Notes under the pieces: model-generated
Database searches by the model: none
Seen by the model: only the letters and a program-made list of their open reading frames with translations
Told to the model about the DNA's origin: nothing
Translations under genes and position numbers: made by a program
Shown here: positions 6,494-13,573 of the stretch, piece after piece
Layout: each line of letters starts with the position of its first letter
Position numbering within the stretch: position 1 is the stretch's first letter
Source of the DNA: Candidatus Moraniibacteriota bacterium
GTDB lineage: Bacteria; Patescibacteriota; Minisyncoccia; Moranbacterales; UBA9337
DNA: 14,976 nt
Assembly (NCBI GenBank): GCA_023229615.1
Contig: JALNYX010000019.1
Coordinates: 1 to 14,976 of the forward strand
Direction of reading: 5' to 3'

Positions 6494-6868
6494 ATGGAAA
6501 ACATGAGAATTATGCTCAAGGGGTTGACAATCGATGATAGGACAAGAGAATATGTTGAAAAAAGGATTGCTTCAATTAAAAAATTATTGAAAGAATATGA
6601 TGGGGATGAGCCAGATACTTTGAAAGTTGAAGTAGAAATTGATTTGGATAAAAAGGGGAAATTCAGAGTGGAAGTGATGGTGAAAACTCCGCGCAATTTG
6701 TATCGCGCCGAAGAAATCACTGAATCAGTGGAGGGGTCCGTTGATTTGGTTGAAAATCAAATCAAGGCACAAATTCGTCGAAAAAAGGATGAGATTCGAA
6801 CGAAAATCGTTCGGGGAGCGCGCTCTCTAAAAAAGAAAATGTCAATTGATGAAGGCGCTCGATTCTGA
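6494..6868 (+). CDS. hpf: Ribosome hibernation promoting factor (RaiA/HPF family), short form
   Basis: A 124-residue protein with one RaiA/HPF domain. Such proteins bind the 30S decoding centre in starved or slow-growing cells, blocking translation and protecting ribosomes. Visible marks are the N-terminal strand MRIMLKGLTIDDRTREYVEKRI (from residue 4), a charged middle strand VEVEIDLDKKGKFRVEVMVKT, and the AEEITESVEGSVDLVENQIKAQIRRKKDE helix. It ends in a basic tail and lacks the second dimerisation domain of long HPF, so on its own it should resemble short HPF or YfiA. ATG at 6494 is used; ATG at 6503 is also possible. It starts 19 bases after murB and is probably co-transcribed with it. 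It ends at a clear terminator. Confidence 0.85.
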   Translation: MENMRIMLKGLTIDDRTREYVEKRIASIKKLLKEYDGDEPDTLKVEVEIDLDKKGKFRVEVMVKTPRNLYRAEEITESVEGSVDLVENQIKAQIRRKKDEIRTKIVRGARSLKKKMSIDEGARF

Positions 6869-6891
6869 TATTAGCAATAAAACAAAGCTAG

Positions 6892-6918
6892 AAATCCTTC
6901 TTTGACTGAGGGATTTTT
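6892..6918 (+). terminator. Intrinsic terminator after hpf
   Basis: AAATCCTTC (6892-6900) pairs with GAGGGATTT (6908-6916), a 9-bp stem with one wobble pair, around the 7-base loop TTTGACT, followed by T to 6918. It closes the murB-hpf unit. The loop contains the -35 box of the secA promoter. Confidence 0.75.
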
Positions 6919-6930
6919 AGTTGGTATACT
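6902..6930 (+). promoter_or_regulatory. Promoter of secA
   Basis: TTGACT (6902-6907), a 17-base spacer and TATACT (6925-6930), with TGg directly before the -10 (extended -10). The predicted start of transcription is at about 6937. This gives either a 40-base leader to the ATG at 6977 or a leaderless start at the in-frame GTG at 6938. Confidence 0.75.
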
Positions 6931-6976
6931 GATTTAGGTGCATCGTTATCCATTATTTTTTATAGCAGGGAAACAT

Positions 6977-9670
6977 ATGATTCAAATTTTCAAAAAAATA
7001 TTCGGTTCAAATGAGAGAGAGCTAAAAAAGTTTCAACCAATTGTGGATAAAATAAATTCCTTGAACGGAGAAATGTCCAAACTTTCCGATGAAGAATTGA
7101 AAGAGAAAACACAAGAGTTCAGAAGAAGAATAACTGAAATTGGGGATGAGAAAAAATCTTTGGAAGAAATTCTTCCCGAGGCTTTTGCCGTTGTGCGCGA
7201 GGCGGCGTATCGCGTGATTGGAGAGAAACATTACGACGTTCAGTTGATTGGAGGATTGATTTTGCATCAAGGTAAAATTGCAGAAATGAAAACCGGAGAA
7301 GGAAAAACTCTGACTTCGACCTTGCCGATTTATCTTAACGCTCTTTCCGGAAAGGGTGCGCATGTGGTGACTGTCAATGATTATTTGGCAAAAAGAGATT
7401 GCAATTGGATGGGTTCGATATTTAATTTTCTTGGACTTTCGACAGCTTGCATTATGCATGACGTGTCGTACCGATATCAACCGAAACTGATTGATAATAA
7501 TGAAGTAAGTGTGGAAATGGAAAATCTTTCCCCGGTTTCTCGCAGGGATGCGTATGGTTGTGATATTACATATGGAACGAATAATGAATTTGGATTTGAC
7601 TTTCTTCGGGATAATATGGCTCACAGTTTAGAGCAATATTCCCAGCGCGGATTTAATTATGTAATCGTTGACGAAGTTGATTCAATTTTAATTGACGAGG
7701 CTCGAACTCCTTTGATTATTTCTGCTCCGGATGCGGAATCAACCAAGCAATATGTGCAATTTGCAAAAATCGTACCTCAATTGAAAATGACGGAAGATTT
7801 TGAAGTGGATGAAAAAATGCGCTCTGTTACACTCACGGATAAAGGAATTTCCAGGGTGGAAAAACTTTTGGGAGTAGGGAATATTTATGAACCTGGAAAA
7901 ATCAGCTATGTTCATCATCTGGAGCAATCTTTAAAAGCAGAAATTCTTTTTAAGAAAGAAAAAGATTACATAGTTAAAGATGGAAAGGTAGTTATTGTGG
8001 ATGATTTTACGGGACGCTTAATGGAAGGTCGTCGGTATAGCGAAGGATTGCATCAAGCGATTGAAGCAAAGGAAGGAGTTGTCGTTCAAAGAGAATCAAA
8101 AACATTAGCGACTATCACATTTCAAAATTATTTTAGAATGTACAATAAAATATCCGGTATGACTGGAACAGCGGTTACGAGCGCAGAAGAATTTTCCAAA
8201 GTGTATAAGCTGGATGTTATGGATGTTCCAACTAATGTTCCGGCGCAAAGAAAAGATTTGCCCGATATTGTGTATAAAACAGAAGAAGGAAAATTCAAAG
8301 CAATCGTTGAAAAAATAAAAAAAATCAACAAGATCGGACAACCAATTTTAGTTGGTACTGTGGCGATTGAGAAGTCGGAATATTTGAGTGAACTTTTGAC
8401 ACGAGAAGGAATCAAGCATGCGGTTCTCAATGCTAAGCAACACGAAAAAGAAGCGCAAATTATTTCCGATGCTGGACAAAAAGGATCCGTTACTATCGCC
8501 ACTAATATGGCTGGGCGTGGAACTGATATTAAATTAGGTGAAGGGGTGCGCGAGGTAGGAGGACTTTTGATTATTGGAACTGAGCGTCATGAAGCGCGTC
8601 GCATTGATAATCAGCTCAGAGGTCGTTCCGGAAGACAGGGTGATCCGGGAGCTTCGCAGTTTTATGTTTCTCTTGAGGATGAGTTGATGCGTCGATTTGG
8701 AGGAGATCGAATGAAAAATATGATGAATACTCTGGGACTTCCTGATGATCAACCGATTCAGAATAAAATTATTTCCAAGACAATTGAAAACGCTCAATCA
8801 AAAATTGAGGGATTTAATTTTGATATTCGCAAGCACGTTTTGGAATATGATGATGTGATGAATAAACAGAGAGAAGTTATTTATCGAAATCGAAGAAAAA
8901 TTTTGGAAACAAAAAATGCGCGCAATGAAATTTTCCAATATATTTCTGAAGAGTTGGAATTGATTGTTTCATCTCGTTGCGAAACTGATGAATGCGATTG
9001 GGATACAAAAACTATTATGACGGATATCGGGGGGATTTTTTCTTTGTCAGATGATGACAAAAAACAATTGCAGATAATCAGTAATGATAAGGGTTCCGAC
9101 AGTGCAACTCAGGTCAGCAAGATGTTGGATTATTTGATGGGGAAGGCTAAGCAAGCTTATGCGCAAAAGGAAGAAGAGATTGGTCAGGAGAATATGCGCA
9201 AGGTGGAAAAGATGATTATTTTACAAACAATTGATACTTTGTGGATGAATCATTTGGATCAGATTGATTATTTGCGTCAAGGAATCGGACTCCGGGGTTA
9301 TGGACAGCGTGATCCTTTGATTGAATACAAGAAAGAGGCCTATGACCTTTTCTCCAGGTTAATTCGAAGTATTCATTCGACAATTGTAAATACTATTTTC
9401 AAAATAACCCTTGCGCGCCCATTGGAACAAACTTCAGTTGAAAATAAAAAAGATAATTGGAATTTTCAAGGAGCTGATGATCAGATTGAGCAATTTAAAT
9501 CTGTCAAAAATCAACAGGCAGTGGCTTCTGGCGGATCAAATAGCGCAGATGCCCCGAAGCAAAAACCGATACATATTGAAAAACTTCCGGGACGAAATGA
9601 TCCTTGCCCATGCGGAGCAAAGAAAGAAGACGGCACTCCAAAAAAATATAAAAATTGCTGTGGAAAATAA
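6977..9670 (+). CDS. secA: Preprotein translocase ATPase SecA
   Basis: Motor ATPase that binds SecYEG and pushes unfolded preproteins across the membrane. The 897 residues cover the full family layout: N-terminal IFKKIFGSNERELKK; Walker A in MKTGEGKT (104-111); the VDEVDSILIDEARTP DEAD-type block near residue 230; the preprotein cross-linking domain; the second nucleotide-binding fold ending in NMAGRGTDIKLGEG and QLRGRSGRQGDPG; the helical wing and scaffold with TLWMNHLDQIDYLRQGIGLRGYGQRDPL; and a C-terminal zinc motif, DPCPCG...NCCG, used for SecB or ribosome contact. The ATG at 6977 puts the start exactly where the family begins, with AGGG six bases upstream. An in-frame GTG at 6938 would add 13 residues and would fit a leaderless message. 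secD and secF follow after one gene. Confidence 0.97.
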   Translation: MIQIFKKIFGSNERELKKFQPIVDKINSLNGEMSKLSDEELKEKTQEFRRRITEIGDEKKSLEEILPEAFAVVREAAYRVIGEKHYDVQLIGGLILHQGKIAEMKTGEGKTLTSTLPIYLNALSGKGAHVVTVNDYLAKRDCNWMGSIFNFLGLSTACIMHDVSYRYQPKLIDNNEVSVEMENLSPVSRRDAYGCDITYGTNNEFGFDFLRDNMAHSLEQYSQRGFNYVIVDEVDSILIDEARTPLIISAPDAESTKQYVQFAKIVPQLKMTEDFEVDEKMRSVTLTDKGISRVEKLLGVGNIYEPGKISYVHHLEQSLKAEILFKKEKDYIVKDGKVVIVDDFTGRLMEGRRYSEGLHQAIEAKEGVVVQRESKTLATITFQNYFRMYNKISGMTGTAVTSAEEFSKVYKLDVMDVPTNVPAQRKDLPDIVYKTEEGKFKAIVEKIKKINKIGQPILVGTVAIEKSEYLSELLTREGIKHAVLNAKQHEKEAQIISDAGQKGSVTIATNMAGRGTDIKLGEGVREVGGLLIIGTERHEARRIDNQLRGRSGRQGDPGASQFYVSLEDELMRRFGGDRMKNMMNTLGLPDDQPIQNKIISKTIENAQSKIEGFNFDIRKHVLEYDDVMNKQREVIYRNRRKILETKNARNEIFQYISEELELIVSSRCETDECDWDTKTIMTDIGGIFSLSDDDKKQLQIISNDKGSDSATQVSKMLDYLMGKAKQAYAQKEEEIGQENMRKVEKMIILQTIDTLWMNHLDQIDYLRQGIGLRGYGQRDPLIEYKKEAYDLFSRLIRSIHSTIVNTIFKITLARPLEQTSVENKKDNWNFQGADDQIEQFKSVKNQQAVASGGSNSADAPKQKPIHIEKLPGRNDPCPCGAKKEDGTPKKYKNCCGK

Positions 9671-9684
9671 AAGGTGTGTATATT
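9655..9684 (+). promoter_or_regulatory. Possible promoter before the Nudix gene
   Basis: TTGCTG (9655-9660), inside the last codons of secA, and TATATT (9679-9684) are 18 bases apart. The -10 box ends just before the ATG at 9689. The match is moderate, and read-through from secA is equally likely. Confidence 0.3.
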
Positions 9685-9688
9685 ATTT

Positions 9689-10150
9689 ATGATATGTTTT
9701 GAAAAATCTTCTGGCGTGGTGGTATTTCGCCGCGATGGAGAAAAAATAAAATATTTGCTGTTGCAATATCGAAACAATCATTGGAGTTTCCCCAAGGGTC
9801 ATATTGAAGACGGGGAATCATTACTTGAAACAGCAAAAAGGGAAACAAAAGAAGAAACCGGGATTGATGATCTGGAAATATTTCCCGGTTTTTCTAGGTG
9901 TATTTATTTTTATTATAAAGCGACTGGTCAAGAAAAAGAAGAACGGATCAAAGCCGGAAGAAAAATAAGAATATTAAAGAAGGTAAATTTTTTTCTAGGT
10001 AAAACTAAAAAAACGGACGTTGTTTTGTCTGAAGAACAAGTTGATTTTGCGTGGTTTGAATTCGATGAAGCACTTGAAAGGACAACATACCCCAAAGACC
10101 GTTCAATTCTTGTCGTGGCAAATCAGTACTTGAAAAAGGCAGAGGATTAG
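9689..10150 (+). CDS. Nudix hydrolase, Ap4A hydrolase-like
   Basis: A 153-residue single-domain Nudix enzyme. It probably cleaves a nucleoside diphosphate linked to another group. The Nudix box is perfect: G37, E43, R51-E52, E55-E56 and G58 in GHIEDGES...RETKEETGI, and these acidic residues bind the catalytic metal. The SSGVVVFRR start, the HWSFPKGH lead-in and the ALERTTYP block near the C-terminus resemble bis(5'-nucleosyl)-tetraphosphatases, so diadenosine tetraphosphate is the best guess at substrate, not proven. About 18 extra basic and acidic residues (QEKEERIKAGRKIRILKK) interrupt the usual beta hairpin. The ATG at 9689 is chosen; an in-frame GTG at 9674 would add five residues. It lies 18 bases after secA and its end holds the secD promoter. 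Confidence 0.82.
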   Translation: MICFEKSSGVVVFRRDGEKIKYLLLQYRNNHWSFPKGHIEDGESLLETAKRETKEETGIDDLEIFPGFSRCIYFYYKATGQEKEERIKAGRKIRILKKVNFFLGKTKKTDVVLSEEQVDFAWFEFDEALERTTYPKDRSILVVANQYLKKAED

Positions 10151-10158
10151 TTTATACT
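10130..10158 (+). promoter_or_regulatory. Promoter of secD-secF(-pyrH)
   Basis: TTGAAA (10130-10135), a 17-base spacer and TATACT (10153-10158), starting inside the last codons of the Nudix gene. The predicted start of transcription is at about 10165, leaving about five bases before the secD ATG. Confidence 0.6.
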
Positions 10159-10169
10159 CATAAAGAGAT

Positions 10170-11921
10170 ATGAATGTAATAAAACAGACACGAATAAAAT
10201 TTGCATCAGTTGTTATCCTGGCTTTGTTGGCGGGAATTGTTTCTTATCCACGATCAATTAAATTTATTCCTCCAGTGTATAATGCGATTGATAAGTTGAA
10301 AATAAATTTAGGACTGGATTTGCAAGGAGGAATTCATTTGGAATACAAAGCCGATTTGAGCAAGATTGACAGTTCGAAGATTGAGGAATCAATGCAAGCG
10401 GTACAAGATGTTATCGAAAGAAGGGTTAACGCTTTTGGAGTAGCGGAACCGGTAATATATACCACTAAATCGGGATTGGAGCATAGATTAATTGTGGAAT
10501 TGGCCGGAGTAAAAGATATTAATGAGGCAAAAAATTTAATCAAGGAAACACCATTTTTGGAATTTAAAAAGGAAGCTGATCCGAATGATTCGGAAATTAA
10601 AACTATTCTTGATCAGTTGAATGAGAAGTCGAAAATTCAAGCTGATGACATTTTAATTCAGTCGCTTGCTGAAAATAGCAATTTCGAAGAATTAGCAAAA
10701 CAATATAGCCAAGACCCTGGATCAAAATCTGCTGGAGGTGATTTGGGTTTTGTTAAAAAAGGCGAGTTAGTCGGTGAATTCGATGCGATACTTTTTAATA
10801 ATGATTTTAAGGATGGACAAATATACCCAAAGTTAATTGAAACTCAGTATGGATGGCACATCGTCAAAAAAATAGAAACTCGAGGAGAAGGAGATGATAT
10901 GGAGGTACGATCGGAACATATTCTTTTTATAAAAGCGACGGTTGATATGCTTCCAAGTTTGAAATATAAATCAACCGGTCTTACTGGAAAAAATTTAAAA
11001 AGTGCGGCTGTCGAATTTGCAAGTCAGGGTCTTTCAGAACCGCAAGTAGCGTTGAAATTTGACGATGAGGGTACGAAAATATTTGCTGAACTGACGAAAG
11101 AGAATATTGGAAAAACCATTGCGATTTATCTTGACAATTTTCCAATTATTGACACGAACGGGGATGGAACAATCGATAACAGTGATGCTCCGTATGCCCC
11201 AGTAATACAATCGGAAATTACTGACGGACAAGCGGTAATTTCAGGGAATTTCACATTGGATGAAGCGAAAGATCTTGTCGGCAGATTGAATGAAGGAGCA
11301 CTGCCAGTGCCGATTAACTTGGTTAGTCAGGAAAGTGTTGATGCGTCTTTGGGCGAGCAGTCATTATCCTCCAGTTTAAGGGCTGGATATATCGGACTTG
11401 GATTGGTAGTTATTTTTATGCTTCTATATTACCGTTTCTTGGGTCTTATCGCTTCTGTAGCACTGCTGATTTATTCCGGACTTATGATTTCTATTTTTAA
11501 ATTATCCGGACTCACTCCATGGCAAATAACCTTAACCTTGCCAGGCATCGCCGGGTTCATCTTGTCTATCGGTATGGCAGTGGACGCAAATATTTTGATT
11601 TTTGAAAGAACTAAAGAAGAAATTCGCCGAGGAAGAACCATTCTCGGAGCGCTGGATGAAGGATTTAAAAGGGCGTGGACATCTATTCGAGATGGAAATT
11701 TTTCATCAATCATTACGTCATTTATTTTAATTGAGTTGGGAACAGGGTTTGTAAAAGGATTTGCAGTAACTCTGATTGTCGGAGTTTTGCTTTCAATGTT
11801 TACCGCAGTTACGATTTCTCGTACATTATTGAAGTTTATTTTAGGAGAATGGATTTCAAATAAATTATGGCTAGTAGGCATAAAAAAAAGCGAAATTTCA
11901 GATATTAATAAAAAATCGTAA
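10170..11921 (+). CDS. secD: Protein translocase subunit SecD with embedded parvulin-like module and EF-hand-like loop
   Basis: SecD, with SecF, uses the ion gradient to pull secreted proteins out of SecYEG on the outer side of the membrane. The SecD frame is clear: first helix (about 11-27), GLDLQGGIHLEYK (48-60), ERRVNAFGVAEP (83-94), TPFLEFK (127-133), TGLTGKNLKSA (269-279), NFTLDEAKDLVGRLNEGALPVPI (360-382), then the helices with GMAVDANILIFERTKEE (468-484), including Asp472 at the proton-relay position. At 583 residues it is longer than compact SecD proteins. Residues 137-255 hold a parvulin-type prolyl isomerase module (NFEELAKQYSQDPGS, GGDLGF, TQYGWHIVK), but the first parvulin strand, VRSEHILFIK, comes last. 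Residues 328-339 form an EF-hand-like loop, DTNGDGTIDNSD. secF follows after 13 bases. SecD identity is firm; isomerase activity is inference. Confidence 0.95.
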   Translation: MNVIKQTRIKFASVVILALLAGIVSYPRSIKFIPPVYNAIDKLKINLGLDLQGGIHLEYKADLSKIDSSKIEESMQAVQDVIERRVNAFGVAEPVIYTTKSGLEHRLIVELAGVKDINEAKNLIKETPFLEFKKEADPNDSEIKTILDQLNEKSKIQADDILIQSLAENSNFEELAKQYSQDPGSKSAGGDLGFVKKGELVGEFDAILFNNDFKDGQIYPKLIETQYGWHIVKKIETRGEGDDMEVRSEHILFIKATVDMLPSLKYKSTGLTGKNLKSAAVEFASQGLSEPQVALKFDDEGTKIFAELTKENIGKTIAIYLDNFPIIDTNGDGTIDNSDAPYAPVIQSEITDGQAVISGNFTLDEAKDLVGRLNEGALPVPINLVSQESVDASLGEQSLSSSLRAGYIGLGLVVIFMLLYYRFLGLIASVALLIYSGLMISIFKLSGLTPWQITLTLPGIAGFILSIGMAVDANILIFERTKEEIRRGRTILGALDEGFKRAWTSIRDGNFSSIITSFILIELGTGFVKGFAVTLIVGVLLSMFTAVTISRTLLKFILGEWISNKLWLVGIKKSEISDINKKS

Positions 11922-11934
11922 AACAGTTATTACA

Positions 11935-12828
11935 ATGCTAAATATCATTTCAAAAACCAAATACGCTTATATCTTTTCTATTGTCTTAACACTGTTGAGT
12001 ATTTTAAGCATTTCTTTATGGGGTCTGAAATTTGGTATTGACTTTACCGGAGGAACAGTGATGGAAATAAACTTTCCTCAAAATCCTCCAACAAATGAAG
12101 ATGTAATTGTGATTCTGAGCGATTTGAATTTGGGCAGTCTTACTATCCAAAAGAAAGGAAATAATTCAATGCTTGTGAGTTATGCCTCAGTTGACGATAG
12201 CGTTAATCAGTCAGTATGGGAAAAAATTAACGAAAAATATTCTGAATCAATGCAGGTAAAGGTGGATTATCGTGATTCTTCTATTTCAAATGAATTAAAA
12301 ATCAATTCTTTATGGGCGCTTTTTTGGGCAGCATTGGGAATTATGGCTTTTATCGCTTTTGCTTTTCGTAAAGTTTCCCGACCGGTTCAGTCTTGGAAAT
12401 ATGGTGCTGGTGCAGTTATTGCCTTGATTCATGATGTATTGATTACGGTCGGAGCATTTTCAATTCTGGGACATTTTAGAGGCATTGAGATTGGAATTCC
12501 TTTCATTGCGGCTCTGTTGACCATTCTAGGGTTTTCCGTTCATGACACTATCGTGGTTTACGATAGAACCCGTGAAAATTTATTGAGAAAATCAGATAAA
12601 GAATCCTTTCCGGAAGTGGTTAACCGCAGTTTGAATGAAACATTAGTAAGGTCAATTAACACTTCACTGACTGTGGTTATAACTTTGCTGGCAATTTATA
12701 TTTTTGGAGGAGAAACTATTCAAAATTTTGCATTGGCACTTTTGATCGGTGTTTCATTTGGAACTTATTCTTCAATTTTTATTGCGTCCGCTTTGCTGGT
12801 AACAAGTTATAACCGCATAAAGAAATAG
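11935..12828 (+). CDS. secF: Protein translocase subunit SecF
   Basis: Partner of SecD in the ion-driven membrane complex that finishes protein export. The 297 residues show the expected plan: first helix (about 10-30), the FGIDFTGGTVMEI motif (33-45), a periplasmic P4 domain (about 46-122), then five membrane helices. The central motif SVHDTIVVYDRTREN (201-215) holds conserved Asp204, and NRSLNETLVRSINTSLTVV (230-248) is the family's second signature. The usual VGP just before the second helix is replaced by DSSISNEL, a small departure. It lies 13 bases after secD, with no promoter seen, so it is co-transcribed. pyrH begins 11 bases later. Confidence 0.96.
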   Translation: MLNIISKTKYAYIFSIVLTLLSILSISLWGLKFGIDFTGGTVMEINFPQNPPTNEDVIVILSDLNLGSLTIQKKGNNSMLVSYASVDDSVNQSVWEKINEKYSESMQVKVDYRDSSISNELKINSLWALFWAALGIMAFIAFAFRKVSRPVQSWKYGAGAVIALIHDVLITVGAFSILGHFRGIEIGIPFIAALLTILGFSVHDTIVVYDRTRENLLRKSDKESFPEVVNRSLNETLVRSINTSLTVVITLLAIYIFGGETIQNFALALLIGVSFGTYSSIFIASALLVTSYNRIKK

Positions 12829-12839
12829 AAAATATTTAT

Positions 12840-13544
12840 ATGGCAAAAAAAGAGAGTAGAACAGTTATAATTTCATTGGGCGGATCGCTGGTTGTTCCTG
12901 AAGATGTGGATACTATTTTTGTTCGTGATTTCAAAAAGTTAGTTGAAAATAAGATAAAAAAAGATAACATTCGATTCATCTTGATTGTCGGAGGAGGAAA
13001 GTTGGCTCGAAATTACATTATGGCGGCTGATAAGGTCGGAGAAATTACCAATGAAGACAAGGACTGGATCGGAATTCATGCTACTCGGATGAACGCGCAT
13101 TTTATTCGAACTGTTTTTCATAAAAATGCTTACAAAAAAATTATCACCAATGAGGAAAAAATCGAAGAATGTCTGGGATCGGACGCGCCAGTGGTTATTG
13201 CTTCCGGTTGGCGTCCGGGAAACTCCACGGACTTTATCGCAGTTAATTTAGCAAAGCAACTGGGAATTAAAAACGTTATTAATCTTTCGAATATCAGTTA
13301 TGTCTACGATAAAGATCCGGGAAAATATTTCACTGCGCAGAAAATAAAAAACATCTCTTGGCATGATTTTCGAGAAATGTTTAATCAAGATTGGATCCCC
13401 GGACTAAACACTCCATTTGACCCGATTGCCGCACAGATGGCAGAAGAAGAAAATTTCCAAGTAGTAATTATGAACGGTAAAAATCTGGAAAATTTAAACA
13501 AATACTTGGATGGAAAAGAATTTGAAGGAACTGTAATTGGATAA
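12840..13544 (+). CDS. pyrH: UMP kinase, archaeal-type
   Basis: Amino acid kinase family enzyme that phosphorylates UMP to UDP for RNA, DNA and UDP-sugar synthesis. The 234 residues contain ISLGGSLV (11-18), VGGGKLARNYI (50-60), DWIGIHATRMNAHFIR (75-90), SGWRPGNSTDFIAVNLAKQLG (122-142), YVYDKDPGKY (154-163) and DPIAAQMAEE (194-203). The single GGSLV start without the long bacterial loop, the GI-x2-TR-x-NA helix and the PG-x-STD motif are closer to archaeal UMP kinases than to the usual bacterial PyrH. UDP made here feeds the UDP-GlcNAc needed by the Mur enzymes in the window. It closes the secD-secF unit and ends 5 bases before a strong terminator. Confidence 0.88.
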   Translation: MAKKESRTVIISLGGSLVVPEDVDTIFVRDFKKLVENKIKKDNIRFILIVGGGKLARNYIMAADKVGEITNEDKDWIGIHATRMNAHFIRTVFHKNAYKKIITNEEKIEECLGSDAPVVIASGWRPGNSTDFIAVNLAKQLGIKNVINLSNISYVYDKDPGKYFTAQKIKNISWHDFREMFNQDWIPGLNTPFDPIAAQMAEEENFQVVIMNGKNLENLNKYLDGKEFEGTVIG

Positions 13545-13549
13545 GAATA

Positions 13550-13573
13550 AAACCCCGGATTATTCCGGGGTTT
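13550..13573. terminator. Bidirectional intrinsic terminator
   Basis: AAACCCCGGA (13550-13559) and TCCGGGGTTT (13564-13573) form a perfect 10-bp GC-rich stem with loop TTAT. T-rich tracts follow on both strands (TTTCTT on plus, TTTTATTCTT on minus), so it can end both the pyrH transcript and the convergent nuclease transcript. The stop codon of the nuclease gene lies in the loop. Confidence 0.9.

Noticed and set aside
7022..7624. A 200-codon open frame on the minus strand opposite secA
   Set aside because: It lies fully inside the secA coding region, has low-complexity composition without any recognisable domain, and has no promoter or start signal. SecA on the plus strand is unmistakable.
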